Origin: Alloprevotella tannerae
Lineage (GTDB): Bacteria; Bacteroidota; Bacteroidia; Bacteroidales; Bacteroidaceae
DNA: 38,524 nt
Direction: 5' to 3'
Assembly: GCA_015259125.1 (NCBI GenBank)
Contig: JABZGR010000020.1
Span: forward strand, 1 to 38,524
Below, piece after piece: positions 17,682 through 26,260 of this stretch. A program made the translations under genes and the position numbers. Every line of letters starts with the position of its first letter. The stretch's first letter is position 1. The notes beneath the pieces are model-generated. The model saw only the letters and a program-made list of their open reading frames with translations. It was not told where the DNA came from and searched no databases.

Positions 17682-19172
17682 ATGATGTGTAGAAGAATTG
17701 TTTTGTGTCTGGTGCTCATAGCCTGCTCCGGCGTTTCGCTGATGGCACAAAGAGTGCTCACGCTCGATAGTTGTCGGGCACTTGCCTTACGAAATAATAA
17801 AGATTTAGCCATTAGTCGGACCAATCGCGACGTGGCGCTGAATACGCATAAAGCTGCGCGCACCAATTACCTGCCCAAACTGACGGCGCAGGCGGCTTAC
17901 ATACGCACCGGCAAGGAGATTTCGGTGCTGAATAAGGATCAGAAAAATGCATTGTCCAATATGGGGACAAGTCTCTCTGATGCTTTCTCCGGCACTTTTG
18001 GACAGATCGCCCAAGGCATTATTGCCCGACATCCCGAGTTGGCGCCGCTCGTGCAGCAATTAGGCGGCGTAGGCCAAGCCTTTGCCGGCGCACTGAATCA
18101 GGCAGGGCGCGGCATCGCAGATGCTTTCCGTACGGACTCGCGTAACCTCGTCGTGGGCAATATTCTCCTTACACAGCCGCTTTATATGGGTGGGAAGATT
18201 CGCGCCTACGATCGTTTGACGCATTATGTTCAGGACGTGGCGAATCAGCAACTGCGCGTGGATGAGCAAAACTTGATTTTAGAAACGGATCGCGCTTATT
18301 GGCAGACGGTATCCTTGTCTAACAAACTGAAACTGGCGCGCAGTTATCGAGATATGTTGACCCACTTGGACCAAGATGTGACAAAGATGATCGACGCCGG
18401 TGTGGCCACGAAAGCCAATCAGTTGCAGGTAAGCGTAAAACTGAACGAGGCGGATATGATGGTGACCAAGGTGGAGGATGGCTTGACATTGTCGCGCATG
18501 CTCTTGTGTCAGCTCTGCGGACTCCCACCGGGCGAGAATATAGAAACGGCTGACGAGAACAGAGACGATTTGGCAGTCGGCGGAACCGTGGTCAAGGTCG
18601 ATGAGCAAACGGCTTACGAGAATCGCCCCGAACTCTGCCAACTGCAAAGTGCGATCAACATCGCGCAGGAAAAGGTGAACATCGTCCGTTCCGATTACTT
18701 GCCGCACTTAGCTTTGATGGGCGGCTACACGGTAATGAATCCGGCCATGTATAACGGATTTGAGAAGAAATTTAGAGGCGACTGGAGCGTCGGCGTTACA
18801 TTGAGTGTGCCCGTATGGAACTGGGGAGAAGGTCGCTATAAGATTAAAGCGGCAAAGGCTGAGGCTCAGATCGCTACTTTACGCGCTGAAGAAGTGCGCG
18901 AAAAGATAGGGCTGCAGGTAAACCAAGAAATGTTTCGCGTAAAGGAAACTAACAAGCAATTGCGCTTGGCGGAAAAGAACTTGGAAAAAGCCAATGAGAA
19001 CTTGCGCGTGGCTACGCTGGGCTACAAAGAAGGCGTGATCAACACGACTGACGTCTTGGCGGCCGAAACGGCTTGGTTGCAGGCGCAGAGTGATAGAATT
19101 GACGCGGAGATAGATAGTATGCTGACTGCTTCTGCCCTGCAAAAGGCTTTGGGTATCTTGAACGCACAATAA
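17682..19172 (+). CDS. TolC-family outer-membrane efflux protein
   Basis: 496 residues. Residues 1-22 form a signal peptide ending in SLMA. LTLDSCRALALRNNKDLAIS is the typical start of the first efflux-protein repeat; the second begins near residue 300 (ENRPELCQLQSAINIAQEKV). GLQVNQEMFRVKE and the long helices near the end (TTDVLAAETAWLQAQ) are characteristic. It would form the outer-membrane channel for the HlyD-type adaptor and ABC-2 permeases downstream. There is an Ala/Gly-rich insertion at about 100-155. An ATG one codon later is an equal start choice. Confidence 0.94.
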   Translation: MMCRRIVLCLVLIACSGVSLMAQRVLTLDSCRALALRNNKDLAISRTNRDVALNTHKAARTNYLPKLTAQAAYIRTGKEISVLNKDQKNALSNMGTSLSDAFSGTFGQIAQGIIARHPELAPLVQQLGGVGQAFAGALNQAGRGIADAFRTDSRNLVVGNILLTQPLYMGGKIRAYDRLTHYVQDVANQQLRVDEQNLILETDRAYWQTVSLSNKLKLARSYRDMLTHLDQDVTKMIDAGVATKANQLQVSVKLNEADMMVTKVEDGLTLSRMLLCQLCGLPPGENIETADENRDDLAVGGTVVKVDEQTAYENRPELCQLQSAINIAQEKVNIVRSDYLPHLALMGGYTVMNPAMYNGFEKKFRGDWSVGVTLSVPVWNWGEGRYKIKAAKAEAQIATLRAEEVREKIGLQVNQEMFRVKETNKQLRLAEKNLEKANENLRVATLGYKEGVINTTDVLAAETAWLQAQSDRIDAEIDSMLTASALQKALGILNAQ

Positions 19173-19239
19173 AAAATTGCGACAGCCGTGTGCGAAGTCG
19201 CTCTTTATTTACTCGTAAAACAAGAAAAAACAAACAGAT

Positions 19240-20232
19240 ATGTCATCTAAAAAGAGGGAAATCAATCTGATTCCGGCTATTTTGATTATTGTCGGAGTGA
19301 TTGTCTTGGTGGTGATAGGCTCACTTTATGCCTTCAACAGTGAACCGGAGACTATTCAGGGCCAAGCAGACGTCACAGAATATCGCGTATCAAGCAAAGT
19401 GCCTGCACGCATAGCCCAACTGCGCGTACAGGAAGGCGATTACGTGCACAAAGGAGATACACTGGCCATCTTATCAGCTCCTGAAGTGCAGGCAAAACTA
19501 CAGCAGGCTGAGGGCTTGGCTTCAGCTGCGCAGGCGCAAAATCAGAAGGCTGACAACGGCGCTCGCCAAGAGCAGATTCGCGGCGCTTACGATATGTGGC
19601 AAAAGGCGCAAGCGGGCGTAGAAATAGCGCAGAAGTCGTATGCCCGTGTAAAGAAGTTGGCAGATGAAGGCGTCGTGACCGCACAGAAGCTCGACGAAGC
19701 CACAGCCAACTTAAAAGCGGCCATTGCTACGGCACGCGCCGCGGAATCTCAATACGACATGGCACGCAACGGCGCTCGCCGCGAAGATAAAGCCGCTGCC
19801 CGTGCCGTAGTGAGCCAGGCACGTGGCGCAGTCAACGAGGTGCGTTCGTATATTAAAGAGACTTATCTCATTGCATCAGAAGACGGCGAAGTAACGGAAA
19901 TCTTTCCAGAGCAAGGAGAACTTGTCGGGACGGGCGCTCCGATTATGAACGTGGCCCGCATCAATGATATTTGGGTCACGTTTAACGTGCGTGAAGACCA
20001 TTTGGCAGACTTCGGACTCCATAAAAAGGTAAAGATGACGATTCCCGGTCTCAAAGATAAAGCAGTTGAGGGAACAGTTTTCTACATCAAGGCCTTAGGC
20101 AGCTATGCTACGTGGAAAGCAACGAAGAGTACGGGCCAATTTGATATGAAAACGTTTGAAGTGCGCGTGCGCCCAACGCAAAAGATCGAAGGCCTGCGTC
20201 CCGGTATGTCGATTCTTTATCAACGCCCATAA
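19240..20232 (+). CDS. HlyD-family periplasmic adaptor
   Basis: 330 residues with one N-terminal membrane helix at about 10-31. A lipoyl-like half motif follows (ADVTEYRVSSKVPARI), then a coiled-coil hairpin at about 85-200 rich in Ala, Gln and Lys, then the second lipoyl half and a beta-barrel (GEVTEIFPEQGELV). The protein would bridge the inner-membrane permeases and the TolC-like channel. It lies 67 bp after the TolC gene and 58 bp before the first permease. The coiled-coil contains two NGAR-type repeats (ADNGARQEQ, ARNGARRED). Confidence 0.94.
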   Translation: MSSKKREINLIPAILIIVGVIVLVVIGSLYAFNSEPETIQGQADVTEYRVSSKVPARIAQLRVQEGDYVHKGDTLAILSAPEVQAKLQQAEGLASAAQAQNQKADNGARQEQIRGAYDMWQKAQAGVEIAQKSYARVKKLADEGVVTAQKLDEATANLKAAIATARAAESQYDMARNGARREDKAAARAVVSQARGAVNEVRSYIKETYLIASEDGEVTEIFPEQGELVGTGAPIMNVARINDIWVTFNVREDHLADFGLHKKVKMTIPGLKDKAVEGTVFYIKALGSYATWKATKSTGQFDMKTFEVRVRPTQKIEGLRPGMSILYQRP

Positions 20233-20290
20233 TAAATGGGGGAGCACGGCGCTTGGTTGCCTCCTCGAATAACATTTAGACAGATAATAT

Positions 20291-21451
20291 ATGAGATCGT
20301 TGTGGAGCGTAGCGCTACGCGAATATAAACGACTGCTTCATCAACCCATTTATTGGTTTGGGGTGGTCTTAGCACCGCTATTCTGCTGCCTGTTTTTTAC
20401 GACGTTGATGTGGCAGGGCCTGCCTACAGATCTGCCGATGGGCGTTATCGATGAAGACAACACGCCGACAACGCGGGCGCTGCTGCGCAACCTTGACGCT
20501 TTTCAGCAATCAGAGATTGTCGCTGCTTATCCAAACGTGACGGAAGCTCGCCGCGCTATGCAGGAAGGAAAGATTTACGGCTTCTTTTATATTCCAAAGG
20601 GCGTGACGAAGCAGGCTACGCGTGGCGATCAGCCGACTATATCGTTTTACTCGAATATGAGTTACTTTATGGGCGGTGCCTTTGCTTCGCGAGATATGCG
20701 TATGATGTCGGAATTGGCAGCTGCGGCCGCCACGCAAAAAACCTTGCGCGCCAAAGGTGCTACGGAGCAGCAGGCGCTGGCTTTCATACAACCGGTTGTT
20801 ATTGATACGCACCCAATAGGTAACCCTTGGCTCAATTATAACATTTACTTGAGCAATGTTATTCTATACGGTATCTTGGGCATTTTTGTGTTTATGCTGA
20901 CGGTTTATAGTCTGGGTTCTGAGATTAAGCAAGCTACGGCAAGGCAATGGCTTTCTGAGGCTAAATGGAATATGTTGACGGCTTTAAGTGGCAAACTGCT
21001 GCCGCAAACGATGGCATTCTTCTTCACGGCTTCCTGCTTCAATGTGATCTTGTATGGTTTCCTGCATTTCCCCTGCCATAGCGGGTTTATGCAAATGACA
21101 ATCGTAGCCTTGCTGTTTATCATTGCTTGTCAAGGATTAGCCGTCGGGATGTTTACGTTGCTGCCGTCGCTGCGCTTAGGCTTAAGTTTTGCTTCGCTAT
21201 GGGGCGTCTTATCTGTCAGTATTTGCGGTATGGCCTTTCCGTGTATGGCGATGGATGCGCCCTTGCAAGGATTGGCTTATCTCTTCCCATTGCGTTACTA
21301 TTATCTGCTTTATGTCAACGGAGCGCTGGATGGGTATGACTTATCTAATGCGTTACCTTTTATTGGCGGACTAATAGCCTTTGCTTGCATTCCGCTGGTT
21401 GCAGCGCCGTTCTTAAAGAAGGAAGTGCTGACGATCAAATATCAACCGTAA
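20291..21451 (+). CDS. ABC-2 type transporter permease, first
   Basis: 386 residues of the ABC-2 membrane family. One helix near residues 20-42, a large periplasmic domain at about 45-175 (MGVIDEDNTPTTRALLRNLD is the typical start), and five or six helices from about 180 on, ending near ...LVAAPFLKKEVL. With the next gene it probably forms a heterodimeric permease like E. coli YbhS-YbhR. No nucleotide-binding domain is fused. Confidence 0.9.
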   Translation: MRSLWSVALREYKRLLHQPIYWFGVVLAPLFCCLFFTTLMWQGLPTDLPMGVIDEDNTPTTRALLRNLDAFQQSEIVAAYPNVTEARRAMQEGKIYGFFYIPKGVTKQATRGDQPTISFYSNMSYFMGGAFASRDMRMMSELAAAAATQKTLRAKGATEQQALAFIQPVVIDTHPIGNPWLNYNIYLSNVILYGILGIFVFMLTVYSLGSEIKQATARQWLSEAKWNMLTALSGKLLPQTMAFFFTASCFNVILYGFLHFPCHSGFMQMTIVALLFIIACQGLAVGMFTLLPSLRLGLSFASLWGVLSVSICGMAFPCMAMDAPLQGLAYLFPLRYYYLLYVNGALDGYDLSNALPFIGGLIAFACIPLVAAPFLKKEVLTIKYQP

Positions 21452-21464
21452 GGAGGACCGGATT

Positions 21465-22775
21465 ATGAATTTACGCAAGGCATTGAAAAGTTTGTGGCGC
21501 TATATTACCTATCCGTTCAGAATGGGGCGGAAAGGTTTTCAGGAAGCTTTGGAGGATTGGAATTATGTCTTTCGCAAAGAATTGAAAACGATATTCCGCG
21601 ATCCGGGCATCTTGATTTTCCTTATCATTGTCCCTTTGGCCTATCCTTTGGTCTATACTTACATTTATAATAATGAAGTCATCCGTGATGTGCCGGTAGC
21701 CGTAGTAGACGATTGTGCTACGCCGCTCAGTCGCACTTATCTTCGTAAAGTTGATGCGACGCCCGATGTGGCGATTGCTTATCGTTGTCCGGATATGCAG
21801 ACCGCACGCGAATTGATCAAAAGGCGCGAAGTCTATGGCATTATATATATCCCCAAAGATTTTCAAAAGAATTTGGCGCGTATGCAGCAGACGAAAGTGA
21901 GCATCTTTGTGGATATGAGTGGCATTTTATATTACAAAGCGATGTTGCTGGCTAATACCAACGTCTCGCTGGCGATGAATGCCGATATTAAAGTGCAAAG
22001 GGCCGGCAATACGACCGATGAGCAAGATAAGGTAACCACTTATCCGATAGCCTACGAACAGGTAGACATCTACAATCCGGAGAGTGGTTATGCTGCGTTC
22101 CTGATCCCCGCGGTTTTAATCTTAATCTTGCAGCAAACGCTCGTGTTAGGCGTTGGCGTAGCTGCGGGAACGGCGCGCGAGAAAAATAGTTATCACGAAT
22201 TGGTCTTGATTCATCGTCATCACCACGGACTCTTGCGTATCGTCTTAGGTAAGGGCTTTGCTTACTTGCTTGTTTATTTGTGGAATATCGTCTACGTCTT
22301 AGGCGTCATACCGCACATCTTTAACTTGCCGCAAATCGGAAACCCGGCCTATATATGGATGATCATTATTCCGTTCATCTTAGCCGTTATCTTTTTCTCT
22401 ATGACTATTTCCGTATTGATCCGACAGCGCGAGATGGCTTTTATCATTGTCGTCTTCTTCTCCGTCCCGCTGTTGTTTTTGAGCGGTATAAGTTGGCCGG
22501 CAACAGCTATTCCTACGTTTTGGAAATACTTCTCTTACGTCTTTCCCTCTACATTCGGCATCAATGCCTTTGTGAAGATCAATAGTATGGGCGGCGAGAT
22601 GATTAGCGTAAAGACAGAGTGGTACGCTTTATGGATACAAGCTTTTTGCTACTTTATCCTAACACTGTTTGTTTATCGTTATGAAATCATTTCTTCGCGC
22701 CGCAAGCGCATAGCTTTATATGAGCAGAAGAAAGCAGCCTTAGCGCAGCGGCAAAATAATGAGCATCACGCATAG
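21465..22775 (+). CDS. ABC-2 type transporter permease, second
   Basis: 436 residues, same architecture as the preceding gene but with a 50-residue basic N-terminal extension. Helix at about 50-70, periplasmic domain from PVAVVDDCATPLSRTYLRKVD to about 215, then six helices. ESGYAAFLIPAVLILILQQ opens the C-terminal membrane block. The gene begins 13 bp after the first permease. A Lys/Arg/Gln-rich tail is cytoplasmic. No ATPase gene lies in the operon or elsewhere in the window. Confidence 0.9.
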   Translation: MNLRKALKSLWRYITYPFRMGRKGFQEALEDWNYVFRKELKTIFRDPGILIFLIIVPLAYPLVYTYIYNNEVIRDVPVAVVDDCATPLSRTYLRKVDATPDVAIAYRCPDMQTARELIKRREVYGIIYIPKDFQKNLARMQQTKVSIFVDMSGILYYKAMLLANTNVSLAMNADIKVQRAGNTTDEQDKVTTYPIAYEQVDIYNPESGYAAFLIPAVLILILQQTLVLGVGVAAGTAREKNSYHELVLIHRHHHGLLRIVLGKGFAYLLVYLWNIVYVLGVIPHIFNLPQIGNPAYIWMIIIPFILAVIFFSMTISVLIRQREMAFIIVVFFSVPLLFLSGISWPATAIPTFWKYFSYVFPSTFGINAFVKINSMGGEMISVKTEWYALWIQAFCYFILTLFVYRYEIISSRRKRIALYEQKKAALAQRQNNEHHA

Positions 22776-22802
22776 TTCATTATTTCTTAAGCTACAAGAA
22801 AC

Positions 22803-22840
22803 TTTTGGGGCGGTATTTCTTTTGAAATGCCGCCCCAAAA
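22803..22840. terminator. bidirectional hairpin between convergent genes
   Basis: A 17-bp stem with one G-T pair (TTTTGGGGCGGTATTTC at 22803-22819 with 22824-22840) and a TTTT loop, located between the end of the permease operon and the end of the HU-like gene. It could serve both strands because the stem itself ends in A/T runs. Confidence 0.75.
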
Positions 22841-22957
22841 ACTATACGCTTACCATATCTGATGAGAACTTGGATAATAGGCGTAACGAAACTTGCATTC
22901 TATGCAGCTTACTTTGTTGTTGGACGCAGATGTTGGTTTATATGATTGATTTCCATT

Positions 22958-23554
22958 TTACCCCTTAACGAACATTTTGCGATAGCGCGAGCCGACATTG
23001 CGGAGCTTGCCTTCGGATTCGAGGCGGCGGAGGAGGCGATAGGTCATAGACTTGGAAATGTGGAGCGCCGTTTGCAGGTCGTTTGCGAAGAGGTAGTCGG
23101 CGGCGGCGAAGAGGCGAGTAAGGGCAGCATCGACTTCCGCCGGCGTTGGCGTAGTGTGTTGGCGATTGCGATACGTGGCATTTTCAAATTGTGCCTTGCG
23201 TAATGTGCGCATAAAGTCCTTTTCGGGGCGGAAGTTTACGCTTCGCACTTCGGGGTTGCGCAGGCGGAAACGGTGCGTCTTGGCGTCTTCGCAGATTTCA
23301 CCCTTGACGGCGAGCGAGAAGTAGCCGAGGCCGAGCAGATGCACGCGGTTGCCTTCCATCAGCTGGTAGGCAATTTCGGCTTTCAGTGCATCGAGCGAAC
23401 CCGTGAGGTCGGCTGTGGTTAGCGTCGTAGCCTTTTCGATGTTTTTCCCCATTCGGTCCATTCCGACCGTCATATTTTCGTTTACTACTACACGTAAGTC
23501 TTTGTTTTTCGGGAGTTTTCCTCCTGTTTTCAATAGTTTGTAAGCTACAGTCAT
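22958..23554 (-). CDS. HU-related DNA-binding protein with C-terminal winged-helix-like domain
   Basis: 198 residues from the ATG at 23554 (MTVAYKLLKTGG); the frame extends 24 codons upstream but the Bacteroidota HU-like family starts as chosen. Residues 1-125 match the HU-related (TIGR01201-like) domain: ENMTVGMDRMGKNIEK, the AEIAYQLMEGNRVHLLGLGYFSL core and RLRNPEVRSVNFRPEKDF before the end. Residues 136-198 look like a small helix-turn-helix or winged helix (ALHISKSMTYRLLRRLESEG) with a basic end. The protein probably binds DNA as a dimer. It lies behind a leader of about 340 nt with 22-bp repeats. Confidence 0.85.
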   Translation of the reverse strand: MTVAYKLLKTGGKLPKNKDLRVVVNENMTVGMDRMGKNIEKATTLTTADLTGSLDALKAEIAYQLMEGNRVHLLGLGYFSLAVKGEICEDAKTHRFRLRNPEVRSVNFRPEKDFMRTLRKAQFENATYRNRQHTTPTPAEVDAALTRLFAAADYLFANDLQTALHISKSMTYRLLRRLESEGKLRNVGSRYRKMFVKG

Positions 23555-23674
23555 AAGCTGGTATTTGTTTTTCTGTTCGTATTCTTCAGTTCTCTTCTGC
23601 GTCCGGCAACTGAGCACGCTGTGCATATTTTGGGATGCCCGCTCCGCTTCTTAGCTCTCCTTAGGCATCTTTCC

Positions 23675-23783
23675 GCAAGCTTGTGCGGACTTTGTTGCAA
23701 CTTCTTACGCACCTTGCCGCAATTTCCTGCACATCTCGTTGCAACTCCTACGCACCTTATCGCAATTTTCTACTCATCTTTTT
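23675..23783 (-). repeat. 22-bp degenerate tandem repeat, block 1 (GCAA type)
   Basis: Five units begin with GCAA at 23675, 23697, 23719, 23741 and 23762, so the period is 22, 22, 22 and 21 bp. The plus-strand consensus is roughly GCAA-YTTCYTRC-GCACCTTG. A possible sixth, decayed unit begins at 23784. The block is in the leader of the HU-like gene. Confidence 0.75.
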
Positions 23784-23810
23784 GCCGAGCAACGCATAGT
23801 TTTAGATTTT

Positions 23811-23898
23811 CTCCGTGGTGAAAAATTGGTGTCACCACGGTGAAAAATATTTTTCTCCGTGGTGCTAATTTAGTTGCACCGTGGTGAAACTTTTTCTT
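23811..23898 (-). repeat. 22-bp tandem repeat, block 2 (CACCGTGGTG type)
   Basis: Four units of exactly 22 bp start at 23811, 23833, 23855 and 23877: CTCCGTGGTG, CACCACGGTG, CTCCGTGGTG, CACCGTGGTG, each followed by 12 bp of A/T-rich filler. CCGTGGTG of unit A can pair with CACCACGG of unit B, and the same part of B can pair with unit C, so two hairpins exclude each other. The block directly follows the predicted start of transcription. Confidence 0.8.
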
Positions 23899-23905
23899 CA
23901 ACCTA

Positions 23906-23913
23906 CAAAGGTA
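23906..23913 (-). promoter_or_regulatory. -7 box of the HU-like gene
   Basis: On the minus strand TACCTTTG runs from 23913 to 23906. Transcription would start near 23899, exactly at the edge of repeat block 2, giving a leader of about 345 nt. No clear TTTG at -33. Confidence 0.5.
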
Positions 23914-24313
23914 CGATTTTTACGGAATAATTTTTGAAAGAGTTAGCACTAAATTAGAACACGTTTAGTAAAAGCCATGTGGCAACTTAGGGAAGAATCT
24001 AAAAAGCAATAGTAGTGCGCGCAAATAAGTTGTTATAAGAGATGCGAGAAACAAAGAAATGGGGCAGAAGAGGGTATTTGCTTTTAGGTAAGTAGTTCTT
24101 CGTGAGAGGAGTAAATGAAAAAGCCAGCTTCAATAATATCTTTTTATGATTTTTCGGCGATGCGTTGCTCCGTATGTACACTCGGCTAAATGTGGCAGAG
24201 TGGTCGGCACTGCGACTGAATCCTATATTAAGGGAAAATTATCTCATGAATATTTCCCGCGTTCTCGTTTGTGCAAGCGTTGTGAAGCAGTCTCTTATTT
24301 GAATATATAGTGA
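23914..24313. other. intergenic region without recognisable gene
   Basis: About 400 bp, A+T-rich, with no supported coding frame. A D-arm-like stretch at 24194-24209 is discussed under rejected items. Confidence 0.4.
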
Positions 24314-24344
24314 AGGCCCTAACATTGGTTTCTGTTTAGGGCCT
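24314..24344 (-). terminator. hairpin, probable terminator of the psd-pssA-DUF4834 operon
   Basis: A 9-bp perfect stem, AGGCCCTAA at 24314-24322 with TTAGGGCCT at 24336-24344, and a 13-nt loop. It lies 110 bp after the last gene of the operon. No strong T run. Confidence 0.5.
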
Positions 24345-24455
24345 CTATGTCTAAAAGTAAAAAGGATTCGAGGTGGATTTTTTGTTTTGGCATTTTAAAT
24401 GCCTTCCCTGCATTTGATGATAAATAGTCGTGAATGGTAAGTTGTCGTAAGCTGT

Positions 24456-24713
24456 TTATTGCGACTTACTCTCATCAGTGATTTCTTCAAAATCTACGTA
24501 TTCTCCTTCATCGGGTGTGAAGATTTTTTTTGTCGGAGCTTGCTGTCGAGGCTCTTGTGAGCTTTGCGATCTTCTCTCTTGTGCTTTCGTTGTTTGCTGA
24601 TAAAAGGTCTTTTTTATCTTTTGAAACTGCCGAATTAGGCGTATGATAGGAGAGAGTATGAAGAATAGCAGTACTGCTATTGACAATAAAAATATGAAGA
24701 AGAAACCGTCCAT
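24456..24713 (-). CDS. DUF4834-like small membrane protein
   Basis: 85 residues: one N-terminal membrane helix (about 3-25), a basic, Gln/Arg-rich middle and the C-terminal KKIFTPDEGEYVDFEEI, which is the recognisable signature of DUF4834 proteins of Bacteroidota. Function unknown. It starts 35 bp after pssA on the same strand and is the last gene of the phosphatidylethanolamine operon, an arrangement I associate with Bacteroidales. Confidence 0.8.
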   Translation of the reverse strand: MDGFFFIFLLSIAVLLFFILSPIIRLIRQFQKIKKTFYQQTTKAQERRSQSSQEPRQQAPTKKIFTPDEGEYVDFEEITDESKSQ

Positions 24714-24748
24714 TTATGTGTGCTAATTTGAATGACTATTCGGCGTGT

Positions 24749-25465
24749 TTACGCCTGTTTCTTTCCGGAAAAGCAAAAGTTGTTCCCAATAGAACACAGG
24801 ATATAAAGAATAATGATAACCGCAAAGCCGCCCCAACCCAGCAGGATAAGCAAGAGGCCACTAAGCAAGATGAACGAATAGCGCAGGATGTTGTCGCCTT
24901 TCCATTTGAAGTCCTTGAACTTTAGTGCGAACATCGGTATTTCGCTAACGAGTAACCAACAACTAATGGCTATTCCAATGAGCAAAACTATCCATTCGTT
25001 TGAGCCTAATAAGTGGAGGACACCGGCATAGTAGTTGCCAATGGCCGCCCAAAATAATGCATTGGCAGGTGTTGGCAGGCCTATGAAACCCTGGGTCTGT
25101 CTTTCGTCGAGATTAAACTTGGCGAGGCGTAAGGCTGAGAATGCAGCGATGAGAAAGGCTGAGGAAGAGATTATAAGATGTAGTATGAGGTCTGTAACTG
25201 TTTCCGTGTTAACCAAAAGCGAGAATACGATACCGGCCGGCGCAAAGCCAAACGTAATGACGTCGGCCAGCGAATCAAGCTCTTTCCCGATGGGAGATGA
25301 AACTTTGAGTAGTCGGGCTACGAATCCATCAAAGAAATCGAAGATCGCTCCCATAATAATGAAGATAAAAGCTTCTTCAAAATGGCCATTGAGTGAGAAG
25401 GCTGTGGCGATGCAACCTGAAATTAGGTTACAGCAAGTTAGTGCGTTGGGAATATGTTTTTTCAT
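24749..25465 (-). CDS. pssA: CDP-diacylglycerol--serine O-phosphatidyltransferase
   Basis: 238 residues with about seven membrane helices. The CDP-alcohol phosphotransferase motif is complete: D46-G, A50-R51, G60, D64 and D68 (FDGFVAR ... GKELDSLAD). It makes phosphatidylserine from CDP-diacylglycerol and serine at the inner membrane. The preceding gene encodes the next enzyme of the pathway, psd, 15 bp upstream, so serine is converted to phosphatidylethanolamine by one operon. Confidence 0.96.
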   Translation of the reverse strand: MKKHIPNALTCCNLISGCIATAFSLNGHFEEAFIFIIMGAIFDFFDGFVARLLKVSSPIGKELDSLADVITFGFAPAGIVFSLLVNTETVTDLILHLIISSSAFLIAAFSALRLAKFNLDERQTQGFIGLPTPANALFWAAIGNYYAGVLHLLGSNEWIVLLIGIAISCWLLVSEIPMFALKFKDFKWKGDNILRYSFILLSGLLLILLGWGGFAVIIILYILCSIGNNFCFSGKKQA

Positions 25466-25480
25466 TTGGAGAAGCCTCCA

Positions 25481-26182
25481 TTATTCGTTGGGCTGAAGGC
25501 GTGCAATAATTGTCTGATTGCCGACCGTCGTTTGTCCGGGTTGGATTAGGATCTCGGCATTGAGCGGCAGGTAGATGTCGACGCGCGAACCAAATTTGAT
25601 GAAGCCTAAATGCTCATCGATATAGCATTCTTCCTCCGGACGTGCGTAAGTTACAATCCTGCGCGCAACGGCGCCCGCAATTTGTCTTACCAAGATGTCT
25701 TGCCCGTCGGGCGTTTCAATGACAATGGTAGAGCGTTCGTTCTCCGTGCTCGACTTTGGTAGCCAAGCTTTATAAAAATTGCCGTTGTGATGATCCACTT
25801 TCTTGATGATGCCATCTACCGGAAACCAGTTGGCGTGCACGTTCCATAAAGACATAAAGATGGAGACCATAATACGCCGATCGTGGAAATACTCATTCTC
25901 CTCTGTTTCTTCTACGACGACAACTTTTCCGTCAGCAGAAGCTACCACGGTGTTCTCAGTAGCTTCCGTAAAGCGCCGAATGGGGCATCGGAAGAAATTG
26001 ATTATAATACCATAGGTCACGATGCTAATAGCCAGAACGATGTAAAAAGGCAATAGCGTAAGGTTTCTAAGTAAGAAAAATAAAGCGGAGTTGAGAATTG
26101 CCAAAGAAAGGCCAGTATAGAGTAACGTATATTTTCCTTCGTTGTGTAGACGAATTCGTTTGATATGCGATAGTTTCCTCAT
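25481..26182 (-). CDS. psd: phosphatidylserine decarboxylase proenzyme
   Basis: 233 residues. Two helices at about 18-38 and 43-63 anchor it to the membrane. SADGKV with D84, NVHANW with H116 and FGS with S199 give the Asp-His-Ser set for self-cleavage at G198-S199, which leaves a pyruvoyl group on the small alpha chain. The short length and FGSR in place of LGST indicate the archaeal-type, short Psd found in Bacteroidota. It decarboxylates phosphatidylserine to phosphatidylethanolamine. First gene of the operon, behind a strong promoter. Confidence 0.95.
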   Translation of the reverse strand: MRKLSHIKRIRLHNEGKYTLLYTGLSLAILNSALFFLLRNLTLLPFYIVLAISIVTYGIIINFFRCPIRRFTEATENTVVASADGKVVVVEETEENEYFHDRRIMVSIFMSLWNVHANWFPVDGIIKKVDHHNGNFYKAWLPKSSTENERSTIVIETPDGQDILVRQIAGAVARRIVTYARPEEECYIDEHLGFIKFGSRVDIYLPLNAEILIQPGQTTVGNQTIIARLQPNE

Positions 26183-26213
26183 AGGGAGTGGCTGTGTTTG
26201 TAAGTAATAAGTG

Positions 26214-26244
26214 CAAAGGTAGGCTTTTTTGTTAAAAGGACAAA
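26214..26244 (-). promoter_or_regulatory. promoter of the psd-pssA-DUF4834 operon
   Basis: On the minus strand TTTG (26244 to 26241), a 19-nt spacer, then TACCTTTG (26221 to 26214), an ideal Bacteroidota promoter. The leader to the psd ATG is about 25 nt. Confidence 0.65.
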
Positions 26245-26260
26245 GGATGCCTCCTCAAAG

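Noticed and set aside
23621..23821. 66-residue plus-strand frame across repeat block 1
   Set aside because: Its content is only translated 22-bp repeats, antisense to the HU leader.
24194..24209. GGCAGAGTGGTCGGCA, resembling the D arm of a class II tRNA
   Set aside because: No acceptor stem, anticodon stem or T arm could be built around it; at most a tRNA relic.
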